Shown here one piece after another: positions 50,876-59,469 of a DNA stretch of 64,000 nt; position 1 is the first letter of the stretch, and each line of letters starts with the position of its first letter. The position numbers and the translations under genes are program-made. The notes under the pieces are model-generated. The model ran no database searches. It had not been told where the DNA came from and saw nothing but the letters and a program-made list of their open reading frames with translations. The stretch is from Thermodesulfobacteriota bacterium (lineage in GTDB: Bacteria; Desulfobacterota; WTBG01; CAIYCZ01; CAIRTM01): positions 1 to 64,000 of the forward strand of contig JANQFE010000045.1 of NCBI GenBank assembly GCA_028278025.1. Reading direction: 5' to 3'.

Positions 50876-51580
50876 TTATGCCTTGGAGGCGGCCGAAGCC
50901 TCTTCAGCCTGTTTTATACGCTGATACTGCAAAGGATGTTCTTCCTCGAGTTCATGTTCGGGTATTTTACCGTTCAGGAAAATTTTGGACATCGGAAACT
51001 TGCCCGGTTTCAGGTGCACCTCGTAAAAATGCCACACCATTATGGCACACGATGCCAGGATAGCCTCCATGGTATGCACCAGAATAGAAACATCAAAAAA
51101 GAATTTGGGAAACAGGTGCTCCAGCCACAGCACAAACCCGGTCAGGGTAATAATAATATTACCGATCCAGCCGGTCCAGTATTCCATTTTCTCTTTATAG
51201 TTAAAACGGTCAAATTGCGGCTTGTCTTTGGAGATCCTTAGATAATAAAGCATATTAAACAGCATGTCCTTGGCATCCTGGAGTGTGGGCAGCATGTCCA
51301 TAAAGTAACTGCGTCCATCCCTGGTAAACGCAAGATACCACGTCTGATAAAACAGGTTTGCTATCATAACAACTGCAGCAATCCGGTGCAGCAGGCCCCG
51401 CCAGTAAAAAACAGGTTCCCTGTATTGTCCGAAAACGGCAATCCACTCCTCAGGAAACTCCACCATGAAACCGGTAACGGCCAGGGTAATAAAGGTAGAC
51501 CAGACAAGATGGTGCTGAATTCTTTCATGTATGGTCATGCGAATATAGTGTTTTTCTTCAGCATGATTGGAACGCGCCAT
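50876..51580 (-). CDS. Cytochrome b membrane subunit (cluster B)
   Basis: This is a 234-residue four-helix membrane protein homologous to the N-terminal half of the 35850-37511 fusion. Potential haem b ligands are in RIQHHLVWSTF, LHRIAAVVMIANLFY and IMVWHFYEVH. TIHERIQHHLVW and KFPMSKIFLNGK recall thiosulfate reductase/hydrogenase-type cytochrome b subunits. It overlaps the upstream cytochrome gene by one base. It should mediate quinol oxidation at the inner membrane. Confidence 0.85.
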   Translation of the reverse strand: MARSNHAEEKHYIRMTIHERIQHHLVWSTFITLAVTGFMVEFPEEWIAVFGQYREPVFYWRGLLHRIAAVVMIANLFYQTWYLAFTRDGRSYFMDMLPTLQDAKDMLFNMLYYLRISKDKPQFDRFNYKEKMEYWTGWIGNIIITLTGFVLWLEHLFPKFFFDVSILVHTMEAILASCAIMVWHFYEVHLKPGKFPMSKIFLNGKIPEHELEEEHPLQYQRIKQAEEASAASKA

Positions 51581-52758
51581 CAGTGGTGACCCCCTTTCTT
51601 CATTTCTCTTCTGGTTGCAAAGAAGTCCAGAATTTGATGAATTATCATAAAAGAGATAAGTCCGGCGATAAGTATTTTATAAAAGTATTTTATAAGCAAA
51701 AGAATAAGACTTTGATAGTATTCCAGGGTGGTCATATCTTCCTGGGCCCGTTCCTGCATAAGGGATTTGAAAGGCCTGGCTTCTCCCTTCTTGATCAGTT
51801 CCTTCACCTCAAAGGTATCCAGCTTGGTATCAAAAACTTTGGCCTTGGCCCCGGACGGGTGGATTTTTCCCTGGGCGAATGCCGCTGTAGCATCCGGGTG
51901 GCACTGCTGCAGGCCGTTTATGTTGCTGCAGGTCTGCACCAGGTTATCCTGGTGGATTGCAGAACCGGGATCTGTTTTCGGTTTGATTTCATGGGCAAGG
52001 TAACCGACCGGTGCATGGCAGTCTATACAGTTAGGGGCATTGGGATCATTATACTTTATAGACTGCCAGTGAAACGTGTCACGGTAGGTGCCGGTGGCTT
52101 CCAATCCGTGCCTGCTCATCTTTTCCTGGTCTTCATGGCATGAAGCACACAGCGTTACGGTGTCGTATGATGATCGGCGCTCTTTCATCCGGTGAGTCAC
52201 ATGGCTGTAAAACGTCTGGGCCCAGCGCTCATCCTCATGGCATGCCAAACAGCGGTCAAGGAGCTCACAGGCAATAGTATTCGGTTTGCCCGGTTCGCAC
52301 AGCAACGGCTCAAAAATCCGGTTAGCGTGGCAATAGGTGCAGCCGGGCAGATCATCGGCATTATCTTTAAGCTTTTCGCCGTCATATTTGCTGTGAACAC
52401 TTTGTTCATATTTTTCAACATCCTTGGCGTGTGAGAATTTTTTTTCAACCGAAGGCTCAACTATATGACATTCGGTAGCACAATCAACTTTCTCCAAATC
52501 AACATGGGGAAACTTTTCAACATTGACATGACAGCCTTTGCATTTAACCCGGGCATGGACCGAGTGTGCATATAAATCTTCATTCACGTAAAAGAGCCGC
52601 TTCTTGCCGTCGTCATCTATCCTGCCGAGTCCACTGTATTTGTGACATAAAGCGCAGTTCTCTACATCGGCAGCCCGTACCTCCGGGGGGGCCTGCAGCC
52701 ACAGTGTCATTGACACTAAAATGACAAAAGTCCTTATTAAGAGAGTTTGCGGTTTCAT
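51580..52758 (-). CDS. Membrane-tethered multihaem cytochrome c (cluster B)
   Basis: This is a 392-residue paralogue of 34747-35853. A signal peptide (TFVILVSMTLWLQAPPEVRA) is followed by CALCH, CKGCH, CTYCH, CLACH, CASCH and CIDCH, with variant sites CATECH (CX3CH) and CSNINGLQQCH (CX8CH, where cluster A has CX4CH). A C-terminal helix (YFYKILIAGLISFMIIHQIL) anchors it. Its start is downstream of the MITE at 52888-53076, which separates it from the 14-haem gene. Confidence 0.85.
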   Translation of the reverse strand: MKPQTLLIRTFVILVSMTLWLQAPPEVRAADVENCALCHKYSGLGRIDDDGKKRLFYVNEDLYAHSVHARVKCKGCHVNVEKFPHVDLEKVDCATECHIVEPSVEKKFSHAKDVEKYEQSVHSKYDGEKLKDNADDLPGCTYCHANRIFEPLLCEPGKPNTIACELLDRCLACHEDERWAQTFYSHVTHRMKERRSSYDTVTLCASCHEDQEKMSRHGLEATGTYRDTFHWQSIKYNDPNAPNCIDCHAPVGYLAHEIKPKTDPGSAIHQDNLVQTCSNINGLQQCHPDATAAFAQGKIHPSGAKAKVFDTKLDTFEVKELIKKGEARPFKSLMQERAQEDMTTLEYYQSLILLLIKYFYKILIAGLISFMIIHQILDFFATRREMKKGGHH

Positions 52759-52887
52759 AAATTCTCCCTTGCATATGATAGAAATAATATTTCTAGGTCC
52801 AATGTGTATAAACCCTGCATTCTATTTAAATGATGCTGGTTGCTTGCTCCTTGATACCGGATAAGAAAACAACTATCATCCAGCATT

Positions 52888-53076
52888 TAGTACAGCGTCA
52901 CATGTGAATTTGTCTGTTCATCGGTGAGGGTCTTTGGTTTTTGGGCCGCCAGGGCGCTGCGAGCACTTGCCTATACTATAAGAGACGGTCATTCAAGCGA
53001 GCACATAGCCCGCTGCATTCAAAATCAAAGACCCTCGCTAAATCATACCCACACATTCAAATGTGGTGCTGTACTA
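52888..53076. mobile_element. MITE, copy 1 (189 bp)
   Basis: Ends TAGTACAGCG and GCTGTACTA are part of about 22-bp terminal inverted repeats. Further inverted pairs inside (GAGGGTCTTTGGTTTT against AAATCAAAGACCCTC) make the whole a long hairpin. It has no coding capacity. It is about 80 percent identical to 62115-62302. TA at both ends suggests a Tc1/mariner-IS630-type target. Located between the 14-haem gene and 51580-52758. Confidence 0.8.
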
Positions 53077-53094
53077 GTATCCAGAAGCCGGCAA

Positions 53095-54675
53095 CTATTT
53101 ATACGACTCCGGTTCCTCCCTCAGCAAAAATTCATACGGTGCGCTGTGAGGATTGTGACACACCGTGCAGTTGTTACCTGCAAACCGCGGCAGATTTTCG
53201 TGAATATTCTCTGTTCCTCCTCGCTCATCCTTCACCAGCTGCTCGATATAATTATGGCACTGATAGCAGACAATAATGCCCTTTTCCTTTACGAGCCCGC
53301 TATGGTCTTCTCCGTGACAATACCCGCAGGTCAGCTCCTGTTCAGGAACCGTTTCTTGAAACAGCCCGTAGTAGTAATCATGCAGATCCTGTTTCTGCTG
53401 CTGAGCTTCATCCTCCTCAATCGGCGGCAAGAGCGGATGGCAGGCCCTGCAGAGTTTCTGTTGGTCATTTACAATATGGGCACCAAACTGGCTGCCATGT
53501 TGACTGTGACACAAAAGACAGTTTCCTTCAGCAGCATCCTTATGGGTAAACCGTGCTCCCAGAAGGGCGGGGGTATCATGACAGTCCGACACAAAACACA
53601 TTTTAAAGACATTGGGCACACCGGGTTCTTCCCTGGTTACTGCGTGACAGGCCCGGCATTTTTTTTCCAGAAATGCTTTATGATACGAGGGTATACCCTC
53701 TCCCTTGGTAACCGGGATTAGATCCGTTCGCTGAATTTCTTCCAGGGGAATATCCCTGGCACTGACCTCCTCCTTATCGCTGTGGCAGGCAACACACATA
53801 TCCTTGGAGCGGTCAAGCCGCAGTTTATACTCTGCCTCTGCGCCCTTTGCAGCCGCTTCCCGTTGTATAATACCCTTGTCATGAGGATTGTGGCAGGTTC
53901 CACAAAACACATGTTCCTCAAACAACGGCAGGATGACATTATATTTTTCTTCGGATGCCTCAATTGCCGCAAGCATTTCCTCGGAAGGTTTGTGCATGTG
54001 ATTTGCTTTGGCCGGATGCAGGGTTTCCTCCTCGCCATGACACGCAGCACAAAAGGTTGACTGTTTGGTTTTGAAATTGACTCCGGTAATATCTGTGACT
54101 GCATCAGGATCAGGCAGCGATTCGTGACAGTACAGGCACTGTTTTTCATCAACGTTACCCTCATCGTCAACCTGTTCATGCGGATTAGTCTTGGCATACA
54201 CATCCCGGTTATGACAGCGAAAACAAAATTCGGTTACCTTTTTGTAAGGTGCCCCCCATAGAAAATTAATATTTTCAAACTGCGCTGCAGGCTCTGCCTG
54301 GCATTGCAGGTATACATCATGACAGGTCCTGCAGGTAACCTTACCGTCATACAGGGGAAGCTCTTTAGGAATTGTTACAGCTTCCCCCACTGAGGGAGCA
54401 ATCCCGACCGGGTGGAGCTCACCTTTGACATTCTCCTTTTCATGGCATGAATTGCACATGGCTATATCATCACCGCCAAACTTGAGCTTCAGATTTTTGT
54501 CACCCGGCTGCGGTGCCGACACGTGACATTCTTCGCAATGCTTTCCGGTGAAGTGCGGATTAATAACTTCCTCCTCATCCTTTGCCTGGACAAAAGCAGG
54601 ACACAACAAAAGGCAAAACGCAAAGATAATCATGTTCCTTATCACTGTATTTATATGTACTGCTTTCGTCCTCAT
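53095..54675 (-). CDS. 14-haem cytochrome c (cluster B)
   Basis: This is a 526-residue paralogue of 40548-42074 with a signal peptide (NMIIFAFCLLLCPAFVQA). Fourteen CxxCH motifs run from CEECH to CTVCH, with the conserved extra CFVSDCH (CX4CH). ATG 54675 is preferred to GTG 54678. The start codon is embedded in a heptanucleotide repeat tract (54672-54748) that supplies the only SD-like GAG bases. The MITE lies 18 bp after its stop. Confidence 0.87.
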   Translation of the reverse strand: MRTKAVHINTVIRNMIIFAFCLLLCPAFVQAKDEEEVINPHFTGKHCEECHVSAPQPGDKNLKLKFGGDDIAMCNSCHEKENVKGELHPVGIAPSVGEAVTIPKELPLYDGKVTCRTCHDVYLQCQAEPAAQFENINFLWGAPYKKVTEFCFRCHNRDVYAKTNPHEQVDDEGNVDEKQCLYCHESLPDPDAVTDITGVNFKTKQSTFCAACHGEEETLHPAKANHMHKPSEEMLAAIEASEEKYNVILPLFEEHVFCGTCHNPHDKGIIQREAAAKGAEAEYKLRLDRSKDMCVACHSDKEEVSARDIPLEEIQRTDLIPVTKGEGIPSYHKAFLEKKCRACHAVTREEPGVPNVFKMCFVSDCHDTPALLGARFTHKDAAEGNCLLCHSQHGSQFGAHIVNDQQKLCRACHPLLPPIEEDEAQQQKQDLHDYYYGLFQETVPEQELTCGYCHGEDHSGLVKEKGIIVCYQCHNYIEQLVKDERGGTENIHENLPRFAGNNCTVCHNPHSAPYEFLLREEPESYK

Positions 54676-54748
54676 CACTCGTTACTCATTGCTCATTACT
54701 TATTATTTGTTACTCAGCACTCATCACTCATTGCTCATTACTCATCAT
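54672..54748. repeat. Eleven-unit degenerate heptanucleotide repeat
   Basis: Plus-strand units are TCATCAC, TCGTTAC, TCATTGC, TCATTAC, TTATTAT, TTGTTAC, TCAGCAC, TCATCAC, TCATTGC, TCATTAC and TCATCAT. The tract fills the whole gap between two cluster B genes and includes the start codon of 53095-54675. Confidence 0.8.
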
Positions 54749-54753
54749 CACTT

Positions 54754-57345
54754 TTATTGTTCTTCCTCATCAACCTGTTCCAGCTTTATGCGTCCCTTAT
54801 GGATGTGAAAATATTTAAACATAAAGAGCGCGTCCTCCCCATGACAGCTGGCACAAAAACTAAAGGAAATATTTCTTCTTAGAAAACTGTTGGTAGCATT
54901 ACCCTCAATTTCTTTGCCTGGAACCTTGCCGGGTCTGCGAGCATCCCACAGGTGCACATCATGGCAGGTACTGCAGACAATATTGCCCTCAACAGATTTC
55001 TCACCCTCATCGGTGTAGATCGGAAAACGCTCAAGATACTCCTCATATTCTTCCGCATTCATGGAACCGGCCTTCTCCTGAAGCAGAGCCATATAGATCC
55101 GGTCAGGATGAAGACCATAGTCCGGTACTTTATCAGCAGCACAGTCACCCTCAACATGACAGCTGGTACACACCCCGATCATGGTGTTATTGGGCAAGGT
55201 AAATTCTTCATTCCAGTTTTCAACTACTGAAGGGCCCAAAGCGCGATTCCACAGAAACTCATCTGTCTGGGCATTATGCACTGCATGGCAGGCACCGCAT
55301 ACCCCTGACTGGTCCGGAGATACACCCTGACTGTTTTGCTCGGCAGGGGCGGTTATAGTAAGATCATGGTCGGTTCCGATTACAGTGGATTGATCCTCAT
55401 GGCATGCCTTGCACAGAGGGGCACTATCAGCACTTGTCAGACGCAGGAAACTATCTGCAGCAGTCCCCTCCTCTGCCTTATCCTGGGGATCCCGGGGATT
55501 CCACTGGTGCGGGTCGTGACAGGTTGAGCAAAAGACCTTCCCATCGGGCTCTTTGCGGCCCTCAGCACTGTACAGCGGAAGGGTGTTCTCGGTGTTCTCT
55601 TTCAGTTTTTCATCAATGGGATGAGAAAATTCACCGGTCAGCTTTTCTTCAGCGCAGCTGCCCTTGCTGTGACAGTCTACACAGAGCTTTGTCATAAGGG
55701 CTTCTTCACCCTGGGGAATCTGTCTGCTCCACATGTAGATATCGGCTCCGCCATGGGCCAGATGGCAGCTGCCGCACACGCCGGATTCTTGCGGCAGCTG
55801 ATCGCGGATGTTTTTTTCTTGCGGGGCTGTAACCGCAAGATCATGATCTGTTTTTTCAATTGCAGCCTGTTTCTTATGACACCCCAGACAAAGGTTTGAA
55901 CCCTCATGTGCGGTTCTCAGAAAACTGTTGGTAATGTCGCCCTGATCGTCCTTGGATCCTTTGTTCTGCGGGTTTAAAGGATCCCACTGATGGCTGTTAT
56001 GGCAGCTGGAGCAGTAGATAAATCCCTTGCTGCTTTTCTTGCCGGTTGCGGTAAAAAGCGGGAAGTCCATGACTTCTGTTTCATCTTCCGGTTTCACACC
56101 GACGGGGTGCCCGGTTTCAGGTATAAGCACCTCCTCGGCACTTTTACCTTCGGCATGACAGCTCTTGCATATACCAATAGCGGTTTCCTCTTGGCCTTCC
56201 CACCAGCGGGCCCACATGAACGGGCCTATCCCCTCATGCATAAGGTGGCAGCTGCTGCAGGGGCCTGATTGCGAAACCGTTTCGCCCCGTATGTTTTTTG
56301 CATCAGGGGCCATTTCCCTCAGATCATGTTTGGTTCCGCTGATAAGTTTCTCCTGGGAAGCATGACATTGCAGACAAGCTGAATCTTGTTTGTTCTGATC
56401 TAACAATAAAGATTCAGGGACAGGCGCTTCATGGGTTGCATGGCAGCTGACACAAATCAACTCCCCCTGTGAACCCAGTCTGATCTCTCTGCCGTTTTGC
56501 CAGTTTTTGGGAATCTCGGCCTTCTCCGGCTTTACATCAACGCTGTGAGAAAAGCGATTTCTGTTTTTATGCTCACTCAGACCGGGTGCTTTGCCATGGC
56601 ATTGTTCACAAAGCACGGGATAGACAGCCGGACGGTCAACCGGCAGTACCAGACGCTTATCACTGAAACCGCCATGGGCAACATGACAACTTTCACAAAT
56701 TACCTGGTTGGGTTTGCTGCCTGTATACCCGCCGTATAAAATAATCTTTTCAGAAACTTCCAGGGTGGTTTCATCAACAGGATGGTGCCCCTTCTCCGGA
56801 CCGCCGACCTGCCCCTCATGGCACATGGTACACATCTGCGAGTTTTCGTTTGAGGTGCGCAGGAAAATGGTTTTTTCTATGCCCGGTTCGGTTGAGACCC
56901 CATGAGCACTGTGACAGGTGGCACAATCCATCTTGCCCTCTTCGTCAAGGGGGAAGATTTCCGGCACGCTAATTTTTTCAGAAGGTTTAACACCTACCTG
57001 ATGCATCCTGTCATTAAACACCTGTTTGCGCGAATCAACTGTTGAGCCGTCATGACAGGAAAAACACATCTCGGCATCAGCCGCGGTGGGTTTTTCAGGC
57101 AAAGCGGCAAGCTCAGTGCCTCTGTGCTCCACAAAAAAGGTGTCCACCCAGCTATAGTGGCAGATGGCACATTCCTTGGCAGAATCGGGCTCCAGCTTAC
57201 TTGCCGGTGTCGCCGTATCAACCTGGGCAACCACAAACCCGGGACTACCTAAAAACAGCAGCACAAAAAGCAGTATGCGCACATCCGGTATTGAGCCGGT
57301 TACCTTTGAACTTTGAAATTCGAAATTCGAACTTTTTTCTGTCAT
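54754..57345 (-). CDS. 20-haem cytochrome c (cluster B)
   Basis: This is an 863-residue protein with a hydrophobic signal (ILLFVLLFLGSPGFVVAQ) preceded by an odd stretch SSNFEFQSSKV, encoded by TTTGAA/TTCGAA heptad repeats (57305-57332). Twenty CxxCH motifs were counted, from CAICH to CASCH, arranged in repeated four-haem modules. Each module ends in a CAEE/CAAD-HP segment and has a DHDL motif. It is a paralogue of the 16-haem protein 38503-40548 with one extra module. It probably forms a long periplasmic or outer-surface wire. The start nearly abuts the FGE-like gene. Confidence 0.88.
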   Translation of the reverse strand: MTEKSSNFEFQSSKVTGSIPDVRILLFVLLFLGSPGFVVAQVDTATPASKLEPDSAKECAICHYSWVDTFFVEHRGTELAALPEKPTAADAEMCFSCHDGSTVDSRKQVFNDRMHQVGVKPSEKISVPEIFPLDEEGKMDCATCHSAHGVSTEPGIEKTIFLRTSNENSQMCTMCHEGQVGGPEKGHHPVDETTLEVSEKIILYGGYTGSKPNQVICESCHVAHGGFSDKRLVLPVDRPAVYPVLCEQCHGKAPGLSEHKNRNRFSHSVDVKPEKAEIPKNWQNGREIRLGSQGELICVSCHATHEAPVPESLLLDQNKQDSACLQCHASQEKLISGTKHDLREMAPDAKNIRGETVSQSGPCSSCHLMHEGIGPFMWARWWEGQEETAIGICKSCHAEGKSAEEVLIPETGHPVGVKPEDETEVMDFPLFTATGKKSSKGFIYCSSCHNSHQWDPLNPQNKGSKDDQGDITNSFLRTAHEGSNLCLGCHKKQAAIEKTDHDLAVTAPQEKNIRDQLPQESGVCGSCHLAHGGADIYMWSRQIPQGEEALMTKLCVDCHSKGSCAEEKLTGEFSHPIDEKLKENTENTLPLYSAEGRKEPDGKVFCSTCHDPHQWNPRDPQDKAEEGTAADSFLRLTSADSAPLCKACHEDQSTVIGTDHDLTITAPAEQNSQGVSPDQSGVCGACHAVHNAQTDEFLWNRALGPSVVENWNEEFTLPNNTMIGVCTSCHVEGDCAADKVPDYGLHPDRIYMALLQEKAGSMNAEEYEEYLERFPIYTDEGEKSVEGNIVCSTCHDVHLWDARRPGKVPGKEIEGNATNSFLRRNISFSFCASCHGEDALFMFKYFHIHKGRIKLEQVDEEEQ
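57305..57332. repeat. Four-unit heptanucleotide repeat inside coding sequence
   Basis: TTTGAAC-TTTGAAA-TTCGAAA-TTCGAAC. It encodes residues 5-13 of the 20-haem protein, just before its signal peptide. Confidence 0.65.
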
Positions 57346-57351
57346 GCTTTG

Positions 57352-58161
57352 CTACTTTATATCTTTAACCGTGATCACGCACCGAAAGCCGATATTAAAG
57401 CTGCCCAGCGCAGGATCATTCTTATGCCGGTTTGCTATACGCAGTGCCACCTCATTTGAATACCAGGCACCGCCTTTTACAACTTTGCGCATGCCCTGCA
57501 AAGGGCCTTGAGGATTTCTACCGGAGCTTACACTATAGTAGTCACTGTCATACCAGTCCTGGCACCATTCCCACACATTCCCGGCCATGTCATACAGGCC
57601 AAAACCGTTGGGCGCATAACTCTTAACCGGCATGGTCCCGAATGAATTGTAGTTGGCCTGCTGCTGATGTATCCCCTCACCCCATGGATATAGTTTCTCT
57701 GCCAGGCCGCCACCGGCGGCCTTTTCCCACTCCGCCTCGGTAGGTAGCCTCTTGCCGGCCCACCGGGCAAAAGCTTCGGCATCATACCAGCTTACGCCGA
57801 CTACGGGTTCCTCCGGGCGGTCATATTTCGGATCCCATAAGGGATGGGGAGGATAACCGGTTGCTTCTAAAAAATGTGCATAGCGGGCGCAGGTAACCTC
57901 GGTTTCATCTATATAAAATGCATCAAGGTACACACTGTGCTGCGGTTGTTCATCATCATCCCCGGCGCTGCTGCCCATCACAAAAGAGCCGGCCGGCACC
58001 AGGACCATAGTAACGGAATCCGTGTTGCTGACAAGTGTTTTAGGATAGGGCTGCCCGCTATCAATAGTATCATGAGGGGCGGGAACAAATGAGCGGCATC
58101 CCCATAAAAAACATACTATAAAAGAGAGCACCCCAACAATGCGATATCGCTTCCTAAACAT
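57352..58161 (-). CDS. FGE/SUMF1-fold lipoprotein (cluster B)
   Basis: This is a 269-residue paralogue of 33871-34707. The signal and lipobox are SFIVCFLWGC. The domain shows MVLVPAGSFVMGSSAGDDDE, FYIDETEVTCARYAHFLEAT, GKRLPTEAEWEKAAGG, GLYDMAGNVWEWCQDWY and KGGAWYSNEVALR...GFRCVI. Neither catalytic Cys of FGE is present in the GGAW segment, so formylglycine formation is unlikely. It is first in the minus-strand unit of cluster B. Confidence 0.85.
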   Translation of the reverse strand: MFRKRYRIVGVLSFIVCFLWGCRSFVPAPHDTIDSGQPYPKTLVSNTDSVTMVLVPAGSFVMGSSAGDDDEQPQHSVYLDAFYIDETEVTCARYAHFLEATGYPPHPLWDPKYDRPEEPVVGVSWYDAEAFARWAGKRLPTEAEWEKAAGGGLAEKLYPWGEGIHQQQANYNSFGTMPVKSYAPNGFGLYDMAGNVWEWCQDWYDSDYYSVSSGRNPQGPLQGMRKVVKGGAWYSNEVALRIANRHKNDPALGSFNIGFRCVITVKDIK

Positions 58162-58410
58162 CTGATTTCTTTCTAACGGTTCCCCAAAATGCAGTACGAT
58201 GTGGAATTATCCTTGCCCCTTTTTTGTTATGAAGCCATGATAAAAAAAAGAACGGTGAAAAAAAATATTAGAATATGATATTTTTTTTTGCATTTATCAA
58301 AAGAATTTGATATTGAATGAGGTGTTTTTACAAAATAAAACTTTTTTATTATATGTAGCAGAATAAGTCAAGGCGTTATTTCAATAATTTATATAAACCT
58401 TGCTCATTAT
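58162..58410. promoter_or_regulatory. Divergent promoter region of cluster B
   Basis: These 249 bp of AT-rich DNA lie between divergent genes and must hold both promoters. I see no -24/-12 element of the type found before cluster A, so cluster B may be regulated differently. Confidence 0.45.
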
Positions 58411-59337
58411 ATGGCTTTTACCAAAAAAATTTTGCTAAAAATCCTCTCACCCGGCATTCTTGTGCTCATCATTGCCGCTGCATGTGTTCGCTATACAGAC
58501 CAGATTAAACTTGCAATTCCATTTCCCGATGCAACCTATGTTGGTTCTGAAGAATGCGCCGTATGCCACGAGGACGTGTTTGAATACTTTAAAAAAACAG
58601 TCCATTTTAAACTGCGTGACTTTGAAGTGCCCGGGCAGATGCGGGGGTGCGAATCCTGTCACGGCCCGGGCAGCGCGCATGTTGCCGAGCGGGGCAAGGT
58701 TGATCAAATACTTAGCTTTAGCAAACTGACTCCGGAGCAGGGTTCGGCAATCTGCCTGCAATGTCACCGGCAGGAACCGCTCATGGACTGGAACAACAAT
58801 CTACATGCCACCAGTGCAGTAGGGTGTAACGACTGTCACAAATCCCATAAAATTACTGCAAAAAAGATGGTTTACAAAGGTGACCCGGAGCTGTGCTATG
58901 ACTGTCACCAGCAGATGCGGGCACAGGCTGAATTTCCATCCCATCATCCTATCCGCGAAGGTAAGATGACATGTACAGACTGTCATAATACTCATGGTGC
59001 CGACCCCGGTGCTTTAAAGGTAGGCACCGTGAATGATCTCTGCTATGAGTGTCATACTGATAAGCAGGGACCTTTTATCTATGAACATCCGCCGGTTGAG
59101 GAAGGCTGCTCACTGTGCCATGACCCTCACGGCACTATTGCCAACAACCTGTTAAAACAAAATGAGCCGTTTCTTTGTTTGCGCTGTCACCGGGGACACC
59201 GGGGTAATCCGGTTCCGCGCGGTGGGCTAAGGCATCCGAGCATGCCGACCCTGCTGACATCCTGTTCTCAGTGTCATTCACAGGTCCATGGCAGCGATCT
59301 GCCTTCCCAGATGGGTGAAGGCAATTTGACAAGATAA
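58411..59337 (+). CDS. DmsE-family decahaem cytochrome c (cluster B)
   Basis: This is a 308-residue paralogue of 42071-43009. An N-terminal hydrophobic segment (ILVLIIAAACVR) could be a lipoprotein signal. Ten CxxCH motifs run CAVCH, CESCH, CLQCH, CNDCH, CYDCH, CTDCH, CYECH, CSLCH, CLRCH and CSQCH. The end HSQVHGSDLPSQMGEGNLTR matches the cluster A copy. It is followed 132 bp later by the MtrB-type barrel gene. Confidence 0.93.
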   Translation: MAFTKKILLKILSPGILVLIIAAACVRYTDQIKLAIPFPDATYVGSEECAVCHEDVFEYFKKTVHFKLRDFEVPGQMRGCESCHGPGSAHVAERGKVDQILSFSKLTPEQGSAICLQCHRQEPLMDWNNNLHATSAVGCNDCHKSHKITAKKMVYKGDPELCYDCHQQMRAQAEFPSHHPIREGKMTCTDCHNTHGADPGALKVGTVNDLCYECHTDKQGPFIYEHPPVEEGCSLCHDPHGTIANNLLKQNEPFLCLRCHRGHRGNPVPRGGLRHPSMPTLLTSCSQCHSQVHGSDLPSQMGEGNLTR

Positions 59338-59469
59338 TAACAGAACATTGCTGACTGCTGGCAGGTATCCAGAAGCTGGAATCCAGCATCACTTACCTAT
59401 AGCAGTACATTATTGATATATTAATTTTTTTTAAAATACTCACTGTTTGTATCTTGAAAGAATAATAAA

